Assembly (NCBI GenBank): GCA_012845835.1
Contig: JABAKD010000021.1
Coordinates: forward strand, 10,361,199 to 10,425,198
DNA: 64,000 bases
From: Undaria pinnatifida
Lineage: Eukaryota; Sar; Phaeophyceae; Laminariales; Alariaceae
Direction of reading: 5' to 3'
The first letter of the stretch is position 1. The number at the start of each line of letters is the position of its first letter. Positions 11,237 through 22,142 of the stretch are shown here, one piece after another. The position numbers and the translations under genes were made by a program. The notes under the pieces are model-generated. The model had not been told where the DNA came from, did not search any database, and worked only from the letters and a program-made list of their open reading frames with translations.

Positions 11237-11592
11237 TATTATAAAAAATGAAAACACACTCCAGCTGTGAGATCGAAGATTCGTCGAAACTCATCTTTGC
11301 AAGCTGTGTGTGATACTCCGATCGCGCGTATTACGAATTGTGTGTCCTTATTAAGGATATAGGTCGGCGACTCCCCTTGCAACTACAGTGTAGCTATCAG
11401 GGTCAACAGGGTGATGTTAGTCAGTCTGTGCGCGGAAACTATAAAACCCGTTTCTGAGGGGGACCAAATCTGACAGCTGTGGAGGGAAATGTATCCGTTT
11501 ATCAAGTGAATCCTGTAAGTCGAATAACCGGTGAGCGGGTGGGGAGTTTTGAAGGACGTGGGGGCCTGGTTTTGATCAAAAGCGAGCGGGGT
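11237..11592 (+). repeat. Module A, copy 1
   Basis: About 355 bp, with landmarks in order: TATAAAA; CCAGCTGTGAGATCGAAG; ACTCCGATCGCGCGTATTA; CATTAAGGATATAG; GGTCAACAGGGTGATG; GTGCGCGGAAACTATAAAAC; GTAAGTCGAATAACCGGTGAG; and the perfect palindrome TTTTGATCAAAA. A long G run follows. Confidence 0.85.
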
Positions 11593-11764
11593 TGGAGGGG
11601 GGGGGGGGAGGGGGGGGGGGGGGGGGGGGGGGGGGGCGGACGGGCGGGCCATTTGTGCGTGGAAGCTATAAATCCTTGTAATATATACAAGCTGGGCCGG
11701 CGAAAAAACCCGTACACAGCCAATATCGCGACGCGCCAAGCAATTTATCGAGTTGAGACCTGAA

Positions 11765-13044
11765 ATTGTGACACGCGATTTGGAGCTATCTCACCGACAC
11801 AACCAAAGCAGCTCTTTTTTTTTATTCGTTTTTTTTTTGCTAACTTCGTCGCGATTTTGATTTGCAGTCATCTTTTTGGTGGTCGTGTGTTGGCAAAAAC
11901 AATGTCAAATCGAAAAAGAGCTTCTTTGGCTGTAGTTTCGAATCACGTGTCAAATGGTCCTAACGCCAAAGATTGAGAGGTGCATATATATGGCCAAGTT
12001 TCCACCGAAATGTAAGAATGTCGGAACAGTCTGGAGTTTGGCGGAACGAAGAAGAAATATCAGAGAACCGGGTAGAATAGGCGGGGGTGGTTCCAGGGGG
12101 AGGAATAGCGGAAAATAGGAGGACCTCAGCAGCAACAACGTAGCACAGCAGCAGCACACCAGCAGAGAGTATCGGACGCATCAACCGGTAGAGGTAGAAG
12201 GATGTAGCGCCCACGCAACAGCGACAGCAGCAGAGGTAGTAGCAGTATGGAGAAGACCGGCGGCCGGAGCATAAGGGATAGAGAGGCGGCACGGGGAGAC
12301 ACCAATCGCAATCTCCCACCCTCCCACCCGATTGCTTCACGAGCAGGAGGGTTAAAGCGGGGGGGAGGGGGACGGGGGCGAGAGGAAGAAGATAAGGAAG
12401 GGCAGGGACTATTTCCTTTATCTTCCGGTGTTTGTGTAGCTTCCTTCGGGGGGGGGGGGGGGGGGGGGGTTCTGGTTGTTAAGGTTATCTGTCGGAGTAC
12501 GGGGCAGGTCAGCCGCGTACAATAGCCGGGAGCAGGGAGCGGAGGAGGGGCAGGGGGGCAAGGAAAACGGGACGAGGAGACCCGTCAGTTTCCACCCCTC
12601 CCCCCACCCTCCCCCGTGGGGAACACCACGCATATATTCGTGGAGAGGAGACCAAAGTGCCTCTGCATACATATTTACATGTATTTCAGGGATCCATCCA
12701 TAACTTTCGAACGAAAGTGACCCATGAAATGAAACGCATATTTCCCTACTCCTCGTCCCAAGATGTACATGCCCAGAAAAAGTAAGCCAATTCAATCCAC
12801 GTCTATTTTTTAAAATTTTTGAGAAAAGCAACATAATAAACGAATCATGAAAAAAAAAGCTCAAACTGGGAGACGTGAGTGGCGAACACTTTTTTCGGCA
12901 CCAACTTGGTAGATTCTCAACCTGGATGGCTTAAAATGACCACCGAATCTAGTTGATTACGAGATATGTATATGCTCAGTTTGCAGTGGGTCACTGTCGT
13001 TCGAACGATATGCCCGACTGACGGATTAGGGGTTTCTTGGCCGG
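11765..13044. other. Spacer within the array; no gene recognised
   Basis: Holds two T-rich stretches, a CAG/CAA-rich stretch at 12125-12250 on the minus strand, and G runs at 12360-12470. The short frames are driven by low-complexity DNA. No domain is recognisable. Confidence 0.5.
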
Positions 13045-13375
13045 CCCAGCTTGTACGTGGTAGTCTTTCTTGGGTGGCAAGCGGTATTCTGTAGTCGGTT
13101 TTTCCAGGCGCGACTAACGAGACGTATGCACCAGGTATAGACCTGGCACATCGTAGACTGACTCTCGATTTCACTTTTATATGTTTCTGGTGGAGGCATG
13201 AATTGCGTCAGCTGTGGTGTATGCGTGTACCACCTTGGGTTGTTTGTGTTTTCCCCTAGGGTATTCCTCAGCTCCAGAGTGACTGAAGCCTGTCCTGTGA
13301 CCGCGGACTTGATTATGCGAGTTAATGTGAGAACATCAACAACAACAACTACTACTACTACTACTACTTCTACTG
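13045..13375 (+). mobile_element. Retroposon copy 3, 5'-truncated
   Basis: Matches the body of the (AAC)n retroposon from ACGTGGTAGTCTTTCTTGGG to GCGAGTTAATGTGAGAAC, then a short (AAC)(ACT) tail. It lacks the pyrimidine head. Confidence 0.7.
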
Positions 13376-13399
13376 CCGTTTTTTTCCCCCACACTTTCA

Positions 13400-13682
13400 C
13401 TTTCCAGCTTCTGGACAAGCCGTGGTCACAGGTGTCGTCCCTTCTTCCCCCCAGTTCTTGCCTTCAATTTTTATCGTGCATAGGGTTCAGCAATCCCACT
13501 GCTCGTCGATTTTTCATCGAATGATGCTAATTTACGCTCTCGCGCTTTCCGCAAGTCAACTTGTGCACAGAAAAAGTCCCAACGAATTTATGCGAGTATG
13601 TATGCACTTGGCGATGCTCGAACTCACGAAACTGACCTATACCAGGCTCGAGGATAACCTGGTACGCCACTGGGCGACTACT
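13400..13682 (-). mobile_element. tRNA-derived SINE, copy 1
   Basis: On the minus strand it begins with a tRNA-like head: an A-box-like TGGCGTACCAGG and a B-box-like GAGTTCGAGCATC about 40 bases later. A body of about 210 bases follows, ending CGACACCTGTGACCACGGC and TTGTCCAGAAGCTGG. It is collinear with 22552-22835 and 60706-60988. RNA polymerase III would transcribe such an element from the internal boxes; a LINE would mobilise it. Confidence 0.75.
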
Positions 13683-13924
13683 ATGTACTGCTGTGTGCTT
13701 AAAGTCTATACGTGTGCATAGATGGCACGACCAATGTTGTTTGTTAGCAAAGTTCAAAGCCGAAGCAAGCGCGTGTGTTATCACCACACGCAGGTGTCAC
13801 ATCATTGCCATACGCATGTACCAGTATGGACCTGGCATATCGTAAGCTGACTCCCGATTTTACTTCTGTTTCTCTTACATTTCCGGCGGAGTCGTGAGTT
13901 CCGTCAGCTATGATGTATTTAAAA

Positions 13925-14036
13925 AATGAAAAAATACACTTCAGCTGTGAGATTGATCAAAAACAATATTAAATCAAAACTCAGCGTTGCAAGCTGCGTG
14001 TGTTATTTCGATCGCGCGTGTTACGGGGTATTTATA
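13925..14036 (+). repeat. Module A', head fragment
   Basis: Starts TGAAAAAATACACTTCAGCT and includes GCAAGCTGCGTGTGTTATTTCG and TTACGGGGT. It is closer to the diverged A' copies at 25285 and 44575 than to module A. It is cut off by the inverted retroposon copy that follows. Confidence 0.7.
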
Positions 14037-14037
14037 T

Positions 14038-14460
14038 GTTGTTGTTCTCACATAAACTCGCATAATCAAGTCCGTGGTCACAGGACAGGCTCCAGTCACT
14101 CTGGAGCTGAGGAATACCCAAAGAGAAAACACAAACAACCCAAGGTGGTACACGCATATATCACAGCTGACGCAATTCATGCCTCCACGAGAAACATATA
14201 AATTTTAAAAGTGAAATCAGGAGTCATTCTACGATGTGCCAGGTCCATACCGGTGCATACGTCTCATTACTCGCGCCAGGAAAAACCGACTATACCGCTT
14301 GCCACCCAAGAAAGACTACCACGTATATATTACACGTAATATCTATCACTACGCATACATACGCACGACAGACGCAAGTCAATATGAAAAACGAAACAAA
14401 GAAAATAAAAGATGAAGGAAAGGAAATAAAAGAAAAGAGAAGAAAGCGTATATTATAAAA
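14038..14460 (-). mobile_element. Retroposon copy 4, inverted
   Basis: On the minus strand it reads from an A/G-complement (CT-rich) head at 14460-14390, through the body, to the conserved end GTGAGAAC with only three AAC units. It is the only nearly full-length inverted copy here. Confidence 0.7.
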
Positions 14461-14810
14461 ATTAAAGTTCACCTCATCCAGCTGTGAGATCGAATATTTC
14501 GTCGAAGCCCATCTTTGCAAGCTGTGGGTGATACTCCGATCGCGCGTATTACGGGTTGTGTGTCCTCATTAAGGATATAGGTCAGCGACTCCCTTCCTTG
14601 CAACTACAGTGTAGCTATCAGGGTCAACAGGGTGATGTTCGTCAGTCTGTGCGCGGAAACTATAAAACCCGTTTCTGAGGGGGGACAAATCTGACAGCTA
14701 TAGAAGGAAAAGCATCAGTTTATCAAGTGAATTCTGTAAGTCGAATAACCGGTGAGGGGAGGGCGGAGTTTTGAAGGACGTGGGGGCCTGATTTTGATCA
14801 AAAGGGGGGC
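14451..14810 (+). repeat. Module A, copy 2
   Basis: Starts TATTATAAAAATTAAAGTTC and ends at TTTTGATCAAAA before a G run. It keeps the GTAAGTCGAATAACCGGTGAG motif. Confidence 0.85.
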
Positions 14811-15242
14811 GGGAGGGGGGGAGGGGGGGAGGGGACCGGTGGGGCAGGTCAATGTGTGCATGGGAAACTATGAAGCCTTCTTGTGGGGGAGGGGGGGGCG
14901 GATGTGCCTGGGGGGAGCGGGGGGCTGGGGGGGGAGGGCTTTATGTCGCGTAGATGTAGGGGTTTGCCATACGCGTGGTGCTAGGTCTAGGCGATGGTGC
15001 GGGTGGTGAGGAAGGAGGGGGCGTTGGAGGCGGGGGTGGGTGGGAATGGCAGCAGCGGCATGGACGACTCTAAAGCGATAACGAGGCGATATCTAGAGCG
15101 TGGAAGTGTTCATTACTCTGGCGGATTTCGATGTTAGGTGGGGCGTTTAAGCCAGAGGAAGCAAGGGCAAAAAAAAAAAAAAAAAAGAGGGGGGGGGGGG
15201 GGGGGGTAGAAGGGTTTTTAAGAGGTTTAGGTCACACATAAC

Positions 15243-15325
15243 ACTCCGTATTAAAATACACTCCAGCTATGAGATCAAAGATTTGGTCGACACTGATCTT
15301 CGCAACATTGTGTGTGATCCTCCGA
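15243..15325 (+). repeat. Module A head fragment
   Basis: Only the first 80 bases of module A are present (CCAGCTATGAGATCAAAG onward to GATCCTCCGATCGC), joined directly to module B sequence. Confidence 0.7.
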
Positions 15326-15432
15326 TCGCTGTAGGGGCTTGCTATACGCGCGGTGCTGGGTCTAGGCAATCGGGCGGGGTGTGGGGAAGGAGGGGGCGTT
15401 GGAGGGGGGGACGGGGGATGAATGAGCGTATA

Positions 15433-15785
15433 TATATTAAAAAAATGAAAATACACTCCAGCTGTGAGATCGAATACTTTGTCGAAACCCATCTTTGCAA
15501 GCTGTGTTTGATACTCCGATCGCGCGCATTACGGGTTGTGTGTCTTCATTAAGGATATAGGTCGGCGACTCCCCTTCCTTGCAACTACAGTGTAGCTATC
15601 AGGGTCAACAGGGTGATGTTAGCCAGTCTGTGCGCGGACACTATAAAACCCGTTTCTGAGGGGGACAAAATCTGACAGCTGTGAAAGGAAATGCATCCGT
15701 TTACCAAGTGAATTCTGTAAGTCGGATAACCGGTGCGGGGAGGGCGGAGTTTTGAAGGACGTGGGGGCCTGATTTTGATCAAAAG
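15433..15785 (+). repeat. Module A, copy 3
   Basis: Full module preceded by TATATATTAAAAAAATG and ending at the TTTTGATCAAAA palindrome. The GTAAGTCGGATAACCGGTG motif is present. Confidence 0.85.
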
Positions 15786-17044
15786 GGAGCGGCGTCAAGG
15801 CGGGGGGGAGGGGGGTGGGGGGGCAGGTCAACTTGTGCGTGTAAACTATAAATCCTTCAAGGAAAGGGGATAAATAGGGCGGTTTTGGAAAATGAAAACA
15901 ATGCAACAGTTTATCATGGGGGGGGGGGGCGGTTGGGCGGCGGCGGGATGGGTGGGGCAGCTCAATCTGTGAGTGGAAACTATACATTCTTGGGGAAGAA
16001 TGCACCAGTTTATCATGTATATCCTGTACGTCGTACAACCAGTGAGTAGAAGGCGGAGTGTTCGAGGGGGTGGGGGTGAGGTGGGGTGGGGGGGTAGGGA
16101 GGGAGGGAGTGGGGGGGGGGGAAGGCCTTTAGGTGGCATAGATGTAGGGGTTTGCTCTACGCGTGGTGCTAGGTCTAGGCGATGCAGCAGGTCGTGGGGA
16201 AGAAAGGGGCGTTGTGGGCGGGGGGGAGCACCGGCATGGATGGCTCTAGGAAGATAATGAGGTGATATACAGTGCGCGGAAGTGTTATTACTCTGGCGGG
16301 TTTCGATATTTGTTGCGGCGTTTGAGCAAGGGAGAGCAAGGAAGAAAAGGGGGGGTGTGGAGGCTTTTTAGGAGGTTTAGGTCACATATATATAATATTC
16401 AAATACACTCCGGCTGTGATGTCGAAGATATGTAGGGGCTTGTTATACGCGTGGTGCTAGGTCTAGGCGATCGTGCGGGTGATGGGAAAGAAAGGGGCGT
16501 TGGAGGGGGGCGTTGAGGCGGGGGGGAGGAAGAATGAAAACTACGTCATGATTATTCGCGATATCAACTGCGTAGATATTTCAATTGTAAGTGGGGCGTT
16601 TGAACCAACTGGGCGGGAAAAAAAGGAATGAAAAGGAAGGAGGTAGGGGGGGGGGAATCGGGGAAGGAGAAGGGGGGGGGGGGCATTTCAATATGTGCGC
16701 GGAAACTCTAAATACTTTGAATGGTACAAATCTGACGGTTGTAGCAAGAAGACAACCCTTTATATCATCTGCCTGGTAATGTATACTATTCTAGAAGGTT
16801 TGATTTAGATGTAGTAGGCAACCCAGCGTTTAGGTGTAGTAAACATCGTGGTAAATCTTCATGATTAATTGTTGTACATGTACATGGATCGAAAGATAGA
16901 ATATTTATAGTTACCATTATTTTCCAACATCGCTAATTATAAGCAAGAGATACGTATTGCCAACTACAACAGGCGAGGTGATGAGGTCATGCACTGTCAC
17001 CGCCATCATGTAGTTACCATCATTTTCTGGCATCGCTAATGAAT

Positions 17045-17400
17045 ATTATGAAAAATGAAAATACACACCAGCTGTGAGATCGAAGATTTCGTCGAAACTC
17101 GTCTTTGCAAGCTGTGTGTGATACTCCGATCGCGCGCATTACGAGTTGTGCGTCCTCATTAAGGATATAGGTCGGCGACTCCCCTTACAACTACAGTGTA
17201 GCTATCAGGGTCAACAGGACAATTTTAGTCAGTCTGTGCGCGGAAACTATAAAACCCGTTTCTGAGGGGGACCAAATCTGACAGCTGTGAAGGCAAATGT
17301 ATCCTTTTATCAAGTGAATCTTGTAAGTCGAATAACCGGTGAGGGGGGTGGGGCGGAGTTTTGAAGGACGCGGGGGCCTGGTTTTGATCAAAAGCGAGCG
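17045..17400 (+). repeat. Module A, copy 4
   Basis: Full module beginning the first of two large duplicated blocks (17.04-19.80 and 19.80-21.78 kb). The landmark motifs and the final palindrome are all present. Confidence 0.85.
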
Positions 17401-17789
17401 GGTTTGGAGGGGGGGGGGGGGGGGGGGGAAAGGGGGCAATTTTTGCGTGTAAGCTATAAATCTTTTCGAGGGAATATATCTGACGGATTTGGCACCAGTA
17501 TATTATTGGGGGCGGGGGGGGGGTTGGGGCGGGGGGGGGGGGGGGGCAGCTCAATATGTGCCTGGAAACTATACACTATTTTGAGGGGATAAATGTGACG
17601 GTTTTGGAAATAATACATCAGTTTATCATGTATATCCTGGGGTAAGTCGTACAATCAGTGAGTAAAGAGAGGGTGGAGTGTTCGAGAGGGTGGGGTTGGG
17701 ATGGGTTGGGGGGGGGGGGGTGGGGGGTGTGGGGGCGGGGGCGGGGGGCGGGGGGGGGGTGGGGGGGGGAAGAGGAAGGGCTTTAGGTG

Positions 17790-18895
17790 AGGGGTTTGTT
17801 ACACGTGTGGTGCTAGGTCTAGGCGATGGTGCGGGTGATGGGGAAGAAGGGGGCGTTCGAGGCGGGGGGGGGGGGGGGGAACACAGCGGCATGGATGGCT
17901 CTCGAAAGATAATGAGGTGATATCCTGTGCGTGAAGTGTTTATTAATGTGGCGGATTTCGATATTTGGTGGGGCGTTTGAGTAAGGGAGAGCAAGAGAAG
18001 AGGGGGGGGGGAGATTTTTGAGGAGGTTTAGGTCACAAAAAATATTCAAATTCACTTCGGCTGTGAGATCGAAGATATGTAGCAGCTTGATATACGCGTG
18101 GTGCTAGGTCTAGGCGATCGTGCAGGTGGTCGAAGAAGAGGGGGCGTTGGAGGGGGGGGGGGGGGAGGAATGGCTTTAGGTGAGGGGTTTGTTATACGTG
18201 TGGTGCTAGGTCTAGGCGATGGTGCGGGTGATGGGGAAGAAGGCGGAGTTCGAGGCGGGGGGGGGGGGGGGGGGGGGGCACAGCGGCATGGATGGCTCTC
18301 GAAAGATAATGAGGTGATATCCTGTGCGTGAAGTGTTTATTAATGTGGCGGATTTCGATATTTGGTGGGGCGTTTGAGTAAGGGAGAGCAAGAGAAGAGG
18401 GGGGGGGAGATTTTTGAGGAGGTTTAGGTCACAAAAAATATTCAAATTCACTTCGGCTGTGAGATCGAAGATATGTAGCAGCTTGATATACGCGTGGTGC
18501 TAGGTCTAGGCGATCGTGCAGGTGGTCGAAGAAGAGGGGGCGTTGGAGGGGGGGGGGGGGGAGGAATGGCTTTAGGTGAGGGGTTTGTTATACGTGTGGT
18601 GCTAGGTCTAGGCGATGGTGCGGGTGATGGGGAAGAAGGCGGAGTTCGAGGCGGGGGGGGGGGGGGGGGGGGGGCACAGCGGCATGGATGGCTCTCGAAA
18701 GATAATGAGGTGATATCCTGTGCGTGAAGTGTTTATTAATGTGGCGGATTTCGATATTTGGTGGGGCGTTTGAGTAAGGGAGAGCAAGAGGAGAGGGGGG
18801 GGGAGATTTTTGAGGAGGTTTAGGTCACAAAAAATATTCAAATACACGTCGGCTGTGAGATCAAAGATATGTAGCAGCTTGTTATACGCGTGGTG
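17790..18895 (+). repeat. 396-bp tandem repeat, about 2.8 units
   Basis: Modules B and C with their G runs are repeated head to tail. The same landmark (ATACGCGTGGTGCTAGGTC) recurs at 18089, 18485 and 18881, giving a 396-base period. Units two and three are almost identical even in their G-run lengths, so the duplication is recent. The first unit differs more. Confidence 0.9.
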
Positions 18896-19179
18896 CTAGG
18901 TCTAGGCGATCGTTCAGGTGGTCGGAAACGACGGGGCGTTGGAGGGAGGGGGGGGAAATTCGTCATGGATGGTCAGAAAGATAATGACGTGATATCAACT
19001 GCGTATAGGTTTTTATTACTCAAGCCGATTTTGATTGTGAGTGGGGCGTTTGGACAAACTAGGCGGAAGGGGGGGGGGAATCGGGGGACGGAGGGGCGGG
19101 GGGGGGAAGGGTTGGGATTTTTATGAACAAGAGGGGTCAGTGGAGGGGGATGGGAGGGGGGGGGGGGGCGGGGGGCGGG

Positions 19180-19800
19180 ACATTTCAATATGTGCGCGGA
19201 AACTATAAATCCTCAAAGAGGACAAACCTGACGATTGAAGCAATAAGACATCCCTTTATATCATCTGGCTTGTAATGTTTACTATTCTTGAAGGTGTGAT
19301 GTTAGATGCAGCATGAAACCCAGTGTTTAAGTATAGTAAATAACGTGTTAAATCTCCATAATTTGTTGTTGTATGATACATCGATCGAAAGCTAGAATAT
19401 TTTATAGAATATTTGTAGGTACCATTATTTTCTGACATCGCTAATTATAAGAAAGATATACGTATTGTCAAATACAACAGGCGAGGTGATGTGGTCATGC
19501 ACTGTTCGTCACCACCATCATACAGTTACCATTCTGACATCGCTAATTATACGAAAGAGATACGTATTGTCAAATACAGGATGCGAGGCGATGTATGTGG
19601 CCATGTACTGTCTCCGCCATTGAGCATTAGAGGGAGGGATGCGAATCGTCAGTTTTAAAGGAACGCTTGGTATACATGTGCTCAATTACGTTACCTCGTT
19701 AGTCATACTTGGTATACACGCGCTCACTTACGTTACCTCGTTAGTAATACTTCGGTTGGCATAGGTTGGGAGGCGATCATGCAGACTGTATATACGAAAT
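19180..19800 (+). repeat. Module D block with CATCGCTAATTATA subrepeats
   Basis: AT-richer sequence shared with 16680-17040 (partial) and 21220-21770. Inside it, a unit of about 95 bases (GACATCGCTAATTATA to the CAGTTACCAT end) and a unit of about 44 bases (CTTGGTATACA to GTTACCTCGTTAGT) are each repeated in tandem. No gene is seen. Confidence 0.75.
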
Positions 19801-19807
19801 ACCCTAC

Positions 19808-20165
19808 GTATATAATATAAAAAAGGAAAATACACTCCAGCTGTGAGATCGAAGATTTCGTCGAAACTCATCTTAGCAAGCTGTGTGTGATACTCCGATC
19901 GCGCGTATTACGAGTTGTGTGTTCTCATTAAGGATATAGGTCGGCGACTCCCCTTACAACTACAGTGTAGCTATCACGGTCGACAGGGTGATTTTAGTCA
20001 GTCTGTGCGCGGAAACTATGAAACCCGTTTCTGAGGGGGACCAAATCTGACAGCTGTGGAGGGAAATGTATCCGTTTATCAAGTGAATCTTGTAAGTCGA
20101 ATAACCGGTGAGGGGGGCGGCGGAGTTTTGAAGGACGTGGGGGCCTGGTTTTGATCAAAAGCGAG
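19808..20165 (+). repeat. Module A, copy 5
   Basis: Opens the second large duplicated block. It is very similar to copy 4 and ends at TTTTGATCAAAA. Confidence 0.85.
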
Positions 20166-21782
20166 CGGGGTTGGAGGGGGGGGAGGCGGACGGGCGGGCA
20201 ATTTTTGCGTGTAAGCTATAAATCTTTTCAAGGGGATAAATCTGACGGTTTTGGGAAGAAAAAAAAAAAATGCACCAGTTTATCATGGGGGGGGGGGTTG
20301 GGGTGGGGGTGGGGCGTGTGGGGCATCTCAATCTGTGCGTGGAAACTATACATCATTTTGAGGGGAGGAATGTGACGGTTTTGGAAAGAATGCATTAGTA
20401 TATCATGTATATCCTGGGGTAAGTCGTACAATCAGTGAGTAGAGAGAGGGCGGAGGGTTCGAGGGGGTGGGGTTGGGATGGGTTATGGGGGTTTGGGGAG
20501 GTGAGGGGTGGGGGCGGGGGGGGGGAGGGGGCGGGGGGGGGGAGATGGGGGGGGGGGGAGATGGGGGGGGGGGAAGGAAGGGTTTTAGGTGAGGGGTTTG
20601 TTATACGTGTGGTGCTAGGTCTAGGCGATGGTGCGGGTGGTGGGGAAGAAGGGGGCGTTCGGGGCGGGGGGGGGGGGGATGAATGGCTCTCGAAAGATAA
20701 TGAGGTGATATCCAGTGCGTGAAGTGTTTATTAATATGGCGGATTTCGATATTAGGTGGCGCGTTTGAGCAAGGGGGAGCGAGAAGGGGGGGGGTGGGGG
20801 GGGGGGGGGGGTTTTAGGAGGTTTAGGTCACAAAAAATGTTCAAATACACTTCGGCTGTGAGATCAAAGATGTGTAGGGGCTTGTTATACGCGTGGTGCT
20901 AGGTCTAGGCCATCGTGCGGGTGGTTGGAAAAGAGGGGGCATTGGAGGGGGGGGGGGGGGGAGGGGGGGGGGAAGAATTGAAAACTACGTCATGGATGGT
21001 CAGAAAGATAATGACGTGATATCAACTGCGTATAGGTGTTTATTACTCTGGCCGATTTCGATTGTGAGAGGGGCGTTTGGACAAACTAGACGGAAGGGGG
21101 GGAAAGGGATCGGGGGACAAGGAGGGGGGGGGGGGGGAAGGGTTGGGATTTTTATGAACAAGAGGGGTCAGGGGATGGGGAGGGGAAGGGGGGGGGGGGC
21201 GGGGGGCGGGAAATTTCAATATGTGCGCGGAAACTGTAAATTCTCAAAGAGGACAAACCTGACGATTGAAGCAATAAGACATCCCTTTATATCATCTGCC
21301 TGGTAATGTTTACTATTCTTGAAGGTTTGATGTTAGATGTAGCATGCAACCCAGTGTTTAGGTGTAGTAAATAACGTGTTAAATCTTCATAATTTGTTGT
21401 TGTATGATACATCAATCGAAAGCTAGAATATTTTATAGAATATTTGTAGGTACCATTATTTTCTGACATCGCTAATTATAAGAAAGAGATACGTACAGTA
21501 TTGCCAAACACAACAGGCGAGGTGATGTGGTCATGCACTGTTCGTCACCACCATCATACAGTTACCATTCTGACATCGCTAATTATACGAAAGAGATACG
21601 TATTGTCAAATCAGCATGCGAGGTGATGTATGTGGCCATGCACTGTCTCCGCCATTGAGCGCTAGAGGGAGAAATGCGAATCGTCAGTTTTTAAGGAACG
21701 CTTGGTATACATGCGCTCAATTACGTTACCTCGTTAGTCATACTTGGTATACACGCGCTCAATTACGTTACCTAATATATAT

Positions 21783-22142
21783 ATCACAAAAAATATAATA
21801 CACTCCATCCAGCTGTGAGATCGAATATTTTGTCGAAACCCATATTCGCAAGCTGTGTGTGATACTCCGATCGCGCGAATTACGGGTTGTGCGTCCTCAC
21901 TAAGGATATAGGCCGGCGACTCCCTTTCCTTGCAACTACGGTGTAGCTATCAGGGTCAACAGGGTGATGTTAGTCAGTCTGTGCGCCGGACACTGTAAAA
22001 CCCGTTTCTGAGGGGGACAAAATCTGACAGCTGTGGAAGGAATGCATCCGTTTATCAAGTGAATTCTGTAAGTCGAATAATCGGTGCGAGGAGGGCGGCG
22101 TTTTGGAGGACGTGGGGGCCTGATTTTGATCAAAAGGGGGCG
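21783..22142 (+). repeat. Module A, copy 6
   Basis: Full module after a TATATATATCAC stretch. Module B and C sequence follows at 22275-22500, ending the array. Confidence 0.85.

Noticed and set aside
13560-13690. Free-standing tRNA gene
   Set aside because: The tRNA-like head is followed by a body shared with two other loci, so it is part of a SINE.
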